From: Calothrix sp. PCC 7507 | GTDB lineage: Bacteria > Cyanobacteriota > Cyanobacteriia > Cyanobacteriales > Nostocaceae | DNA: 64,000 nt | Reading direction: 5' to 3' | Assembly: GCF_000316575.1 (NCBI RefSeq) | Contig: NC_019682.1 | Location: forward strand, 1,982,001-2,046,000 | Shown: positions 1 to 7,966 of the stretch, in pieces | Layout of the letters: each line of letters opens with the position of its first letter | How positions within the stretch are numbered: the first letter of the stretch is position 1 | Notes under the pieces: model-generated | The model's database searches: none | Told to the model about the DNA's origin: nothing | What the model saw: only the letters and a program-made list of their open reading frames with translations | Program-made: the position numbers and the translations under genes

Positions 1-417
1 GGGAATTGCCGCCTTTGTTTCCCCTCTCATGCTCCCCAGAGCACTAGCAGCAGAGTAGCGAACAGTTGCATCTTTGTCGGACTGCAAAGCCGTTATCAAA
101 GCGGGAATCGCCGCCTTTGCTTCCCCTCCCATCCTCCCCAGAGCACCAGCAGCAAAGTAGCGAACAGTTGCATCTTTGTCTTTTAACTTTTGAATATAAG
201 TAGAAATATCTGCATCTCTACTAGTTTGCGCCCATCCCTCACCCATTGGCACTAAAGACAACCATAGGCAAGATAAAGAAACTGCACCTACAGCTAATAA
301 TCTCTTAACTGTTCTCTTGCCCGGTTTTTTTAAGGCTTTAGTGCCGACTACAGTGCCAAGTGCGTAGACGGGAAGCGGCTTGTCGTCAGACATGGCGGCA
401 GTAGTTGAAGGTTCCAT
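1..417 (-). CDS. HEAT-repeat protein, N-terminal part (runs off the window)
   Basis: The frame stays open from an ATG at 415-417 to the window edge (139 codons), so only the N-terminus is seen. Residues 40-60 form a hydrophobic stretch after a Lys/Arg-rich segment, ending near GWAQ, so a signal peptide or membrane anchor is likely. From about residue 75 there are two nearly identical 34-residue units starting DKDATVRY and ending KAAIP, the pattern of PBS-lyase-type HEAT repeats, which usually mediate protein contacts. The near-identical DNA of the two units (102 bp apart) points to recent duplication. A second ATG at 391-393 is a possible start. The partner and function are unknown. Confidence 0.75.
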   Translation of the reverse strand, partial: MEPSTTAAMSDDKPLPVYALGTVVGTKALKKPGKRTVKRLLAVGAVSLSCLWLSLVPMGEGWAQTSRDADISTYIQKLKDKDATVRYFAAGALGRMGGEAKAAIPALITALQSDKDATVRYSAASALGSMRGETKAAIP

Positions 418-650
418 GTGCTACTTTGTTTAGGTGCATCCTATTTACTTATTAACACACGGCTTTAGCCTGAAATTACGCAATTTAACTGAAATAATTT
501 AGATTTTGACCATTAAAGGCGGTGCGTTACGGCTAATTTTGACTTTCTTAAACGCTCAAATTTTGACGTAGCCTTAACACACCCTACCATAGAGCCTCTT
601 TAAGTAAAGTGCGATCGCCTCATTAGTTAAAGGCTTCATGTGCTACTTTA
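408..650. repeat. 20-bp imperfect direct repeat flanking a dispersed repeat
   Basis: Positions 408-427 and 631-650 match at 18 of 20 bases (both contain CATGTGCTACTTT). Between them lies a GGTGCGTTACG...AACACACCCTACC type repeat (about 520-588) of a kind also seen as an inverted repeat near 40575-40604. The first copy covers the start codon of the HEAT-repeat gene. I see no gene in 418-716. Confidence 0.45.
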
Positions 651-716
651 ATTAACAATCAGCAAAAAATAGGCATCATATAGAATGCCTGTTTTAGTAA
701 TGTAGTAAAAAAATCT

Positions 717-980
717 ATGAACATCCAGCTTGTTGAATCTTTAGCTAATGCAATCAAAGCTTTATCTATTGAAGAACGAGAATTATTAAACCAAAAATTA
801 ATATCTCAATCTAATTGGCAAACCTTACGTCCAAAAGTTTTAGCTAATGCTCAAGCTATGCAGCAAAGGCGTAGTGGTCAATCTTTTGAACCGGATGTTG
901 ACCAAATCATTCATCAAATGCGAGAAGAACGGGATCAACAATTGTTAGTAGATTTGTTTCCTCGCCAAGAACAATTATGA
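717..980 (+). CDS. Antitoxin-like protein of a PIN-toxin pair
   Basis: An 87-residue, mostly helical and strongly charged protein. Its stop codon overlaps the start of the PIN-domain gene by 4 bp (ATGA at 977-980), the usual layout of a VapBC-like toxin-antitoxin pair in which the first gene encodes the antitoxin. The sequence has a SIEERELL segment at about residues 17-24 and an acidic/basic C-terminal helix suited to wrapping the toxin. I do not recognise a specific DNA-binding fold (no clear AbrB or RHH motif), so the family is assigned from position and size. Confidence 0.6.
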   Translation: MNIQLVESLANAIKALSIEERELLNQKLISQSNWQTLRPKVLANAQAMQQRRSGQSFEPDVDQIIHQMREERDQQLLVDLFPRQEQL

Positions 981-1303
981 CCGGACAATTTATTTGTGTG
1001 GATGCTAATTTTGTAGTTAAATTAATAACTAATACCCCAGAAACATCACCCTATCTGATATTGTGGGATAATTGGGAGCAAAACCAAACTCAGATTATTG
1101 CTCCAATTCTCTTGTGTTACGAAGTCACAAATGTATTTCATCGAATGCAACTGGCAAAACAATTGTTGCATAAGGAAGCTCAGGAATCTCTCGACAATGC
1201 TTTAAATTTATCTATTCAATTTTACGATGATCGGCAACTTCATCAACAAGCTTGGGAAATCGCCCAACAATTCAACCTCCCAGCTACTTATATTGTAGGC
1301 TGA
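977..1303 (+). pseudogene. PIN-domain (VapC-like) toxin, C-terminally truncated
   Basis: The first 100 residues are typical of cyanobacterial PIN-domain ribonucleases: CVDANFVVKLI with the first catalytic Asp (residue 9) and a mid-domain acidic residue in CYEVTNVF. The protein then ends at LPATYIVG, 108 residues, where family members continue with a YDAHYLAL-type segment and a further 30-40 residues that carry the remaining catalytic acids. The break at about 1290 lies just before a tandem-repeat array. What remains is probably inactive as a nuclease, although it could still bind the antitoxin. The intact C-terminus is not found further downstream. Confidence 0.65.
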
Positions 1304-1382
1304 GTTGACGTAAGAAAATCCAACATCCTCGAAGTTGCTGGGTTTTGCGTCGTTAGGGTCATCAACGTTAACGTAATCATAA

Positions 1383-1550
1383 AAGTTGTTGTCGTTACCA
1401 CACAAGTTGCTGTCGTTACGACACTAAGTTTTGTCGTTACCACACAAGTTGCTGTCGTTACGACACTAAGTTTTGTCGTTACCACACAAGTTGTTGTCGC
1501 TACGACACTAAGTTTTGTCGTTAGCACACAGGTTGCTGTCGCTACGACAC
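1383..1550. repeat. Tandem array, four 42-bp units with phased palindromes
   Basis: Four copies of a 42-bp unit, each made of two related half-units of 20 and 22 bp. Every unit contains the 13-bp palindrome TGTCGYTACGACA, at 1411-1423, 1453-1465, 1495-1507 and 1537-1549, so the palindromes are exactly 42 bp apart. The alternate half-unit carries the degenerate form TGTCGTTACCACA. The rest of the gap 1304-1752 is AT-rich and shows no gene. Short ORFs across the array only read out the repeat as a Thr/Val-rich heptapeptide. Confidence 0.85.
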
Positions 1551-1752
1551 AATTAAAAGGCTTATATCTCTAACTTTTTAGAGAAGTCAAAAATCTCTTA
1601 GGTAAAAATAATTTCTTTGTCTTTAAGGAAAAACACTAATATTAGTCCCAAAAATTTTCATAAAAAATACAACATTTTGCGTATTTTGCTGAAGCGGAAT
1701 ACAGTTTGATTAAGACAAACTAGCTCTGGAAGTATTTATCAGGAGTATAGCT

Positions 1753-2169
1753 ATGTCTCGTAAAAGACGCACATCTCGCGTTTTAGAAAAAGCTGAGTTA
1801 AGAACCTCTGGACTCAAAGCAATTGATCCAACTATGGATTTTGGTGATAGCCGCAATTTACAAAATATGGCACAACTAATTCAGCAATATCGTACTAAAA
1901 TTGATACTTATAATACTGCTTTAGCTGTGATTGACTCTTCCAAAACTGAGATGAAAGAGTTGGAAAAAAAATTAAGCGACCTCTCAGAAAAAATGCTGAT
2001 TGGTGTTGCTTTTAAGTATGGCAAAGACAGCATTGAATATGAGATGGCTGGTGGTGTTCGCAAAAGCGATGCCTGCGGCGGGCTACGCCTACGCATCCGT
2101 AAAAGCACAGCTACTCGTCTCAAAGCTACAACAACAGAAACATCCTCATTTTCTGGCGATTCTCGTTGA
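1753..2169 (+). CDS. Small hypothetical protein with in-frame repeat insertion
   Basis: A 138-residue basic, helical protein of unknown function, preceded by AGGAG at 1741-1745, 7 bp before the ATG. The first 105 residues look like an intact small protein, with a probable coiled coil at about residues 60-80 (KTEMKELEKKLSDLSEKM). Residues 105-117 are encoded by a GC-rich palindromic element (about 2068-2097) that keeps the frame and duplicates the codons for RKS. The C-terminal tail after residue 125 (low-complexity Thr/Ser) runs into another repeat and may not be original. No family recognised. Confidence 0.55.
   Translation: MSRKRRTSRVLEKAELRTSGLKAIDPTMDFGDSRNLQNMAQLIQQYRTKIDTYNTALAVIDSSKTEMKELEKKLSDLSEKMLIGVAFKYGKDSIEYEMAGGVRKSDACGGLRLRIRKSTATRLKATTTETSSFSGDSR
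2059..2106. repeat. Small palindromic dispersed repeat inside a coding region
   Basis: A GC-rich segment 2068-2097 (GCCTGCGGCGGGCTACGCC in its core) is flanked by CGCAAAAGC (2059-2067) and CGTAAAAGC (2098-2106). Core plus one flank is 39 bp, so the reading frame of the surrounding gene is kept. It matches the style of the small dispersed repeats known from heterocystous cyanobacteria. Confidence 0.65.
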
Positions 2170-2201
2170 CGCAAGCACATTCGTAGAGGCATGGCACTGC
2201 C

Positions 2202-2662
2202 CATTGGTGTCAACTTAGCGTGAAACCACGCCAAACCCATAGCCCGCCTCCGAATGAATTCGGAGTCTAATAACAAAAGTCATCTAAAGATGACTAAAAA
2301 TTATCACAAATCTTCAGTTTACTTTAGTAAACTTTGGCTATTAGCCTTGGAATTTATTCCAAGGCGGGTAGGTAAGCTCTGCAATAATTCGTCTGTAGCT
2401 TAAGTTGACACAGGTGGGCACTGCCATGCCCTGACACAAGGCCGATATCATGCTGTACCGGAGCTGAATGGGAATTACCTTATGCCTCGCGCTATTGAGG
2501 GCACGGCAGTGCCGTGCCCCTACGAAATATGTGGTTTTTGCGCTATGTATATTTAAGGGTTCCTATCAATGCGTAAGTCCTAATCTTTAGATGACTTTTG
2601 CTATGAGACTCAGAATTCATTCTGAGGCGGGCTATGGGTTTCGCATTAAGTTGACACCAATG
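2202..2662. mobile_element. Inverted-repeat element with multiple hairpins (MITE-like)
   Basis: The arms 2202-2294 and about 2574-2662 are inverted copies of each other, starting with CATTGGTGTCAACTTA and ending with TAAGTTGACACCAATG. The left arm and adjoining sequence hold four perfect hairpins with 8-9 bp stems and 2-nt loops: 2248-2265, 2278-2295, 2316-2333 and 2345-2364. An internal TTAAGTTGACAC at 2400-2411 may be the end of a smaller nested copy. The interior has a GGCACGGCAGTGCCGTGCC palindrome near 2499-2518. There is no coding sequence inside, so it would need a transposase supplied in trans. It explains the gene-free gap 2170-2709. Confidence 0.65.
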
Positions 2663-2709
2663 AACAATATTGTGCCCTTATGATATGTTTGCTAGAAAAA
2701 GAAAAATAA

Positions 2710-3435
2710 ATGAAATTTCTCGGTATTGATTTAGGCTGGAAATCCCAACCAAGTGGACTATGCTATTTACAACTAGTAGATGAAAAACTACAACTACTTG
2801 ATTTAGATCGCCAAGAAGCGATCGCAGACATTCTGACTTGGATTGATAACTGTGTACAACCAGGGGAACCAGCAATCATCGCCGTAGATGCACCCACCCT
2901 GATTCCTAACGCTACGGGGAGTCGTTTACCTGACAAACTTACTCACAAATATTTTGGTAAATATCATGCTGGATGTTACCCAGCTAATCTGGGTTTAGCC
3001 TTTGCAGAGCGCACGGTAAATTTTGGCTTAGAATTAGAATCTCGCGGTTTTGCACATGCACCTACTATCGAACCACAAAAACTCGGCAGACATCAAATAG
3101 AAGTTTTTCCCCATCCTGCAATAGTGAATCTTTTTCACTTAGAACGCATCCTCAAATATAAAAAAGGACGCCTCAATGAGCGTCGCTTAGAACTAATTAA
3201 GCTCTACAATTACATTCTCGATATTTTACCCAACCTGGAACCTCCGCTACGCTTGAGCGGTTCATTCTCTATCGAAATCCCTACCACCGGCGCAGCACTC
3301 AAAGCCACAGAAGATCAACTAGATAGCCTCATTTGCGCTTATGTTGCTGCACATTGGTGGTATTGGGGATCACAACGTAACTTGGTATTAGGCGATCGCA
3401 CTACTGGCTACATTGTCATCCCCAAAGAATTTTAG
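2710..3435 (+). CDS. DUF429 family protein
   Basis: A 241-residue protein starting MKFLGIDLGWKS, the first strand and acidic residue (Asp7) of an RNase H-like fold typical of DUF429, a family predicted to be nucleases but without a settled function. Other family marks are IIAVDAPTLIPN (about residues 57-68), a PANLGLAF segment, IEVFPHPA and the C-terminal EDQLDSLICAYVAAHW. Around residues 178-186 the peptide PPLRLSGS is encoded by a palindromic stretch (TCCGCTACGCTTGAGCGG), so a small repeat may have entered here without breaking the frame. Length is normal for the family. Confidence 0.8.
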   Translation: MKFLGIDLGWKSQPSGLCYLQLVDEKLQLLDLDRQEAIADILTWIDNCVQPGEPAIIAVDAPTLIPNATGSRLPDKLTHKYFGKYHAGCYPANLGLAFAERTVNFGLELESRGFAHAPTIEPQKLGRHQIEVFPHPAIVNLFHLERILKYKKGRLNERRLELIKLYNYILDILPNLEPPLRLSGSFSIEIPTTGAALKATEDQLDSLICAYVAAHWWYWGSQRNLVLGDRTTGYIVIPKEF

Positions 3436-3441
3436 ATTTTA

Positions 3442-3494
3442 AATTTTAGATTTTGGATTACTAATCTAAAATCCAAAATCCAAAATCTAAAATT
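3442..3494. terminator. AT-rich hairpin between convergent genes
   Basis: The 18-bp arm 3442-3459 is an exact inverted copy of 3477-3494, with a 17-nt loop. It sits between the DUF429 gene and the convergent glgP gene, 3 bp from the glgP stop codon. It could end transcription in both directions, but the stem has little GC, so the role is inferred from position. Confidence 0.55.
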
Positions 3495-3497
3495 GGC

Positions 3498-6080
3498 TTA
3501 TTCTGCCCAAACAATTAGCCTTGGCTCATAAGCACTGGAGAGGTATTTGTGTTTTGGCAATACCCGCAAAGACAAGCCTTGTAAACCAGAGGTTGTGTAG
3601 GTGATGTTAGCCGTGTAAATACTTAATTTTTGAGCATCCTCTCCTTGGTAATCCATGACAACGGGAATAGCGTTGACAATATCGCCATTGGCATCGATCG
3701 CACCTTGGTACAGTTCTACCTGCACATCGTTGTTTGTCAAAGTTGCCAAGTCTACCTTGGCTTTGACAGCAACGGTTTGGTTAACCTCAATATCTGCGGC
3801 TGCTGATACGTCAATATCTTTGATGGTGATATTGAACCAGTGTTCACTTACATTTGCTTTCCATTCTGCCAATTCTTTGGCTGGGAGGTAATTATCAGCA
3901 GTGAGGGTGTGGTAGCGATCGCTGGCGGGGAAATAAGCCCGTTCTGCATATTCTCGCACCATCCGCGCCGTATTAAAAAACGGACAATTCAGGCGGATGG
4001 CATCTTTCATTTTGGCAACCCACGGACGGGGCAAGCCATCAGCATCCCGATGGTCATAAAATAGGGGTGCTACTTCTTTCTCAATCAAATCGTAGAGAGC
4101 GTTGGCTTCAACCTCATCTTGATAATTGGGATCGTCGTAGTTTTCACCATGTCCGATCGCCCAACCAGTGCGGACAAAATCAGCCTCATCCCACCAGCCA
4201 TCCAGGACGCTTAAATTAGGCAATCCATTCATTGCGGCTTTCATACCACTGGTACCAGAGGCTTCGCGGGGACGACGTGGCGTATTTAACCAGATATCGC
4301 AACCAGCCACCATCAACCGAGAAATATGAATGTCGTAATTAGGAACAAACACTACTTGTTTTTCTAAGTGTTGTTCGCGGATAAAATGATTGATGTCACG
4401 GATGAGTTCTTTACCGGGAATATCTTTGGGGTGTGCTTTCCCAGCGATCACAAATTGGACTTTGCGGTCTTTATTACCCAACAAAATTTGCCTGATGCGA
4501 TCTAAATCACGCATCCACAAAGTAGCGCGTTTGTAGGTAGCAAAGCGGCGGGCAAAACCAATAGTGAGAACCTTGGGATCGAGAACTTCTTGGGCTTGGG
4601 CAATTTCTGAAGCAGAAGCACCGCGATCGCGTAAATGCTTCACCAAATGCTCCCGCACATATAAAACCATATCCAAGCGACAGCGTTCGTGGTTGCGCCA
4701 CAACTCCTCATCAGGAATGGCTTCCATGCGCTCCCACAATTGGCTATCTACTGGTGCTGATGACCAGTTGGGGCCAAGATAGCGATCGTACAACTCCTGA
4801 GTTGATTTCGCGACACAACTGCGGGCATGAACGCCGTTAGTAATTGCGGCGATCGGCACTTCATCCACTGGTACCTTCTTCCACAAGCCCTGAAACATCT
4901 GGCGTGAAACCACACCATGCAGTTGCGCCACCCCGTTAGAAAACGTCGCCATCTTCAGCGCCAACACCGCCATACTGAAAGGCCCGGATAAATCACCTGT
5001 ATTTTCTCGCCCCAGCCCTAAAAATTGCTCTTTAGGCAAGCCAAAGATATCTGCATAATATCCCAGGTAATACAAAATCTTGTCAGGAGCAAACAAGTCT
5101 ATCCCTGCGGGCACCGGCGTATGAGTAGTGAAGATATTACTAGAAGCTACAACCTGTTTAGCATCCGCATAACTCAACCCCTCTTCCTGCATTAGTCCGC
5201 GGATACGCTCCAAGGCAGAGAAGGCAGCGTGACCTTCATTCATGTGATAAGCAGTGACTTTATAGCCCAATGCTTTCAACATCTGCACACCACCGATCCC
5301 CAGCATAATTTCCTGGTGGATACGCATATCGATGTCGCCACCATAAAGCTGATCTGTGATGTCGTGATCGTAAGGATTATTCGGTTCAATGTTTGTATCT
5401 AACAGATACAGTGGCACAGTCCCCACCTGTACACGCCAAACACGGGCATACACTTGCCGTCCTGGATACTCCACCGCAATCCGCAATTCTGAACCATCCG
5501 GATTACGTTCCAGATGCAAAGGCATATTATAAAAATCATTGATTGGATAGCGTTCCTGCTGCCAACCATCAGCATTCAAATATTGAGCAAAGTAGCCTTG
5601 CTGATATAGCAAGCCTACACCCACCAACGGTAGCCCCAAATCACTAGCAGATTTGAGGTGATCCCCCGCGAGAACACCCAAACCACCAGAATAAACGGGC
5701 AAACAATCTACAAGTCCAAATTCAGCCGAAAAATAAGCGTATACTTCTTTTGGTTTCTGACTCCGCTGTTTTTGGTACCAAGTGTGTTCTTGCAGATAAT
5801 CTTCTAACTGACGAGCTGCGCGATCCATTTGCGCGAGGAAGCCTTCATCTTCTACAACTTCCGAAAGCCGCGATTGACTGATAGTACCGAGCATTAGAAC
5901 TGGGTTATGACGGCTAGACTCCCACAGATCGGGGTCTAAACGACGAAATAAATCTTTGGTATCAACGTTCCAATCCCAGTGTAAGTTGTGTGCTAGCGGC
6001 CGCAATGGTTCTAGTCGCTGCGGTAGTGAAGGAGAAACGTTAAATGTACGAATTGGCTGCATAGGTTGGCAAAACTCCAA
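3498..6080 (-). CDS. glgP: Alpha-glucan (glycogen) phosphorylase
   Basis: An 860-residue GT35 phosphorylase of the type with an N-terminal DUF3417-like region (residues 10-120; RPLAHNLHWDWN). It releases glucose-1-phosphate from the non-reducing ends of glycogen, using pyridoxal phosphate. The cofactor lysine lies in EASGTSGMKAAMNG, the counterpart of the ASGTGNMK motif of classical phosphorylases. Substrate-site segments include GGLGVLAGDHLKSASDLG near residue 130 and NEGHAAF. The length is normal for this subgroup. The gene is monocistronic and converges on the DUF429 gene. A GH57 branching enzyme of the same glycogen pathway lies at 41.3-42.9 kb. An ATG at residue 7 is an alternative start. 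Confidence 0.95.
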   Translation of the reverse strand: MEFCQPMQPIRTFNVSPSLPQRLEPLRPLAHNLHWDWNVDTKDLFRRLDPDLWESSRHNPVLMLGTISQSRLSEVVEDEGFLAQMDRAARQLEDYLQEHTWYQKQRSQKPKEVYAYFSAEFGLVDCLPVYSGGLGVLAGDHLKSASDLGLPLVGVGLLYQQGYFAQYLNADGWQQERYPINDFYNMPLHLERNPDGSELRIAVEYPGRQVYARVWRVQVGTVPLYLLDTNIEPNNPYDHDITDQLYGGDIDMRIHQEIMLGIGGVQMLKALGYKVTAYHMNEGHAAFSALERIRGLMQEEGLSYADAKQVVASSNIFTTHTPVPAGIDLFAPDKILYYLGYYADIFGLPKEQFLGLGRENTGDLSGPFSMAVLALKMATFSNGVAQLHGVVSRQMFQGLWKKVPVDEVPIAAITNGVHARSCVAKSTQELYDRYLGPNWSSAPVDSQLWERMEAIPDEELWRNHERCRLDMVLYVREHLVKHLRDRGASASEIAQAQEVLDPKVLTIGFARRFATYKRATLWMRDLDRIRQILLGNKDRKVQFVIAGKAHPKDIPGKELIRDINHFIREQHLEKQVVFVPNYDIHISRLMVAGCDIWLNTPRRPREASGTSGMKAAMNGLPNLSVLDGWWDEADFVRTGWAIGHGENYDDPNYQDEVEANALYDLIEKEVAPLFYDHRDADGLPRPWVAKMKDAIRLNCPFFNTARMVREYAERAYFPASDRYHTLTADNYLPAKELAEWKANVSEHWFNITIKDIDVSAAADIEVNQTVAVKAKVDLATLTNNDVQVELYQGAIDANGDIVNAIPVVMDYQGEDAQKLSIYTANITYTTSGLQGLSLRVLPKHKYLSSAYEPRLIVWAE

Positions 6081-6866
6081 GTTTAGCTATGGCTATTGTT
6101 TACTTTCTTTACCCAATATTGCCAATTGTTTATACCATGTTTGTAAGAATGCTATGACTTTGTTAAGCATTGGTATAATTATTGCCGTCATTGCTAAAGT
6201 CTACACCAGGGATCATTTTCATGATATGGGTTCTTCGTGTACTAGGTACTTGGCAATGTAATATTTAATTATCGTTTGCTGTTTTAGAAGTTAAAACAGG
6301 TTATCTTTCAGGTGCAAACTTTATTAATATTTATTTTATTTTGTGCCCATTTTTAAACTGCAAAATCTTTGGGAGATTACCTCGTCAAGAGACCTAGTTT
6401 CTTGATTGACGCCATCTTAGGGGCTGCCACCTCTACTAAAAGCGGCAGATCTGCCTAAGTAACTCGGCGTCAATAATTGTCGCCCCGCCAGACAATAGTT
6501 AGAAGGGTTTGAGCCTTGTTTACTTTTATTCACGCAGTTTGCTTTTATTGTGCCGACTTACTTGAGATGTGCATTTCCAGTCTGAGGCTGGAAACGAGAT
6601 TGTACAAGGGTTATCACTTAAAGTTGATCATAATGACGAGGGAGACTTCCCTACGTATATTTCAAAAATCAAATACTAGTCCCATGAATTAACCTGAAAA
6701 TAGCCTACTGCGAGTCTAAATAAAAGCCCAATTTTTAATAATTTTTTAATTATATTTAGTTTCACTTAAAGCAGCATTAGCAACAAGAAGTTCTATCGTT
6801 ACTACTTTTAAAGTATGCAAGTGGGTGAAATGAGTTTCACCCAGCAGCAAGTAATAAAGTAACATT
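6081..6866. other. Gene-free gap, 0.8 kb
   Basis: No convincing coding sequence. It includes the glgP upstream region and, at about 6649-6681, a segment CTACGTATATTTCAAAAATC that continues to ACTAGT and recurs at about 40748-40777; a shorter version is at 7671-7688. These look like the end of a dispersed element. Confidence 0.5.
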
Positions 6867-7190
6867 TTATGCACCGAAAGAAGTCTGGTCTTTGCTACCT
6901 TTTGGCATGGTTAAAGCCATAGCTGCAGCAAAAGCCATCTCAGCTGCAATTTGGTAAGCAAGTTTCATATTTGCTGCAGCGTCTTTTCCTGCAGTGGAAA
7001 GAGTCGTTTTTTGACTGCGTGATTCTTGCTTGATCTCGCCTGCAACAATAGCTCGCTGCAAAATTATAAAAGCATCCAAGTCTTCTGAGTCATAATTGCT
7101 CTGAAGTAGCAATTGCATTTGGTTTTGATCTGCAATACTTAAATAACCACTGGTCAAAACTTGTTGGACAATTTCTTTTATAAGAATCAT
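6867..7190 (-). CDS. Hypothetical protein, 107 residues
   Basis: Not recognised. It begins MILIKEIVQQVLTSGYLS and has an acidic, helical N-terminal half (SDYDSEDLDAF-like, about residues 32-42), a basic linker rich in Ser/Lys/Gln, and an Ala/Met-rich amphipathic or hydrophobic helix at about 76-95 (QIAAEMAFAAAMALTM) before a polar tail. It lacks a signal peptide, and the Ala-rich helix is not clearly long enough to span a membrane. It stands alone between repeat-rich gaps. Codon use looks ordinary and no overlapping frame competes with it, so I take it as a real lineage-specific gene. Confidence 0.55.
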   Translation of the reverse strand: MILIKEIVQQVLTSGYLSIADQNQMQLLLQSNYDSEDLDAFIILQRAIVAGEIKQESRSQKTTLSTAGKDAAANMKLAYQIAAEMAFAAAMALTMPKGSKDQTSFGA

Positions 7191-7681
7191 AATTTTAACT
7201 TAGTGTAGAAGTTGAAAGTAATACCTTACTCTGGGTATTTGTTTTTGTCGAGGTGAGTAATCTCGTAAGCAAAATTTGTCTGGGTTTTCTTCAGAATTTA
7301 TAATGAGTAGCACCAACTACACATCACCCTCTTGGTTCATCCATTTGGGTGATTTACAAATTTGCCGATATAGGCAAAAGGTAAAGTTAGAAGGTACTAC
7401 TCAGGAAAGGGGTATTAAAACGTTTAATTCTAGATCAATGCTAATTATTATAAGTAAAAAAAATGCTTGATTTGTAACTATACATACAAAAATATTTTAT
7501 TTTATGTGATTGCAAACAACGAAAAAAACTTGAGTTCATCTTAAATTTTATTTGGGCAAGGTGATACTCAAATAAATTTCTTCCTGGAGATGGAGCCACT
7601 AAAAATATTCCTTCATCCTCTGTGGCTATAGCTACGCCTGCACATGTTTTCAAAAGTACTTAATGGGTTCAAAAATCAAAT

Positions 7682-7797
7682 ACTAGTGGTTTGTCAATTT
7701 TGTTTTGAGGGGTTTTTGGTAGTGCGGGCCGAAAAGCCCGCGTGAGCGAGATGCTCACACTACAGTCCCTCATTTCAACCCTGACAGACTACTAGTC
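7682..7797. mobile_element. Short inverted-repeat element, ACTAGT termini
   Basis: ACTAGTGGTTTGTCAATTTT at the left and AACCCTGACAGACTACTAGT at the right form imperfect terminal inverted repeats that extend about 40 bp inward. The interior has a GCGGGCCGAAAAGCCCGC hairpin. Non-coding and about 116 bp, so MITE-like. Confidence 0.55.
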
Positions 7798-7800
7798 CTA

Positions 7801-7966
7801 AGAGGATGTTTAAAAAGTATAGTTTTTGTCATGCTGGAAGTAGCTCTGCGGAGTGTTGGCGTAGCCTCTCGAAGAGAAGCATCTTAAGCCTCAACGAAAA
7901 ATTGGGATTCTTCACTCCGTTCAGAATGACAATTTATACCTGTCTGGGACTTTACAAACATCCTCT
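7801..7966. mobile_element. Short inverted-repeat element, AGAGGATGTTT termini
   Basis: AGAGGATGTTTAAAAAGT at 7801-7818 is matched by ACTTTACAAACATCCTCT ending at 7966. Further inside, GTCATGCTG and CAGAATGAC also pair. The interior holds a GCGGAGTGTTGGCGTAGCCT small palindromic repeat. It starts three bases after the preceding ACTAGT element. Confidence 0.55.

Noticed and set aside
1288-1527. ORF reading out a Thr/Val-rich heptapeptide on the minus strand
   Set aside because: It only translates the 42-bp tandem array; no ribosome site and no non-repeat domain.
1383-1550. CRISPR array
   Set aside because: There are no unique spacers; the units are contiguous tandem repeats, and no cas gene is nearby.
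7276-7653. Small ORFs on both strands
   Set aside because: No family, no ribosome site, AT-rich sequence next to repeats.
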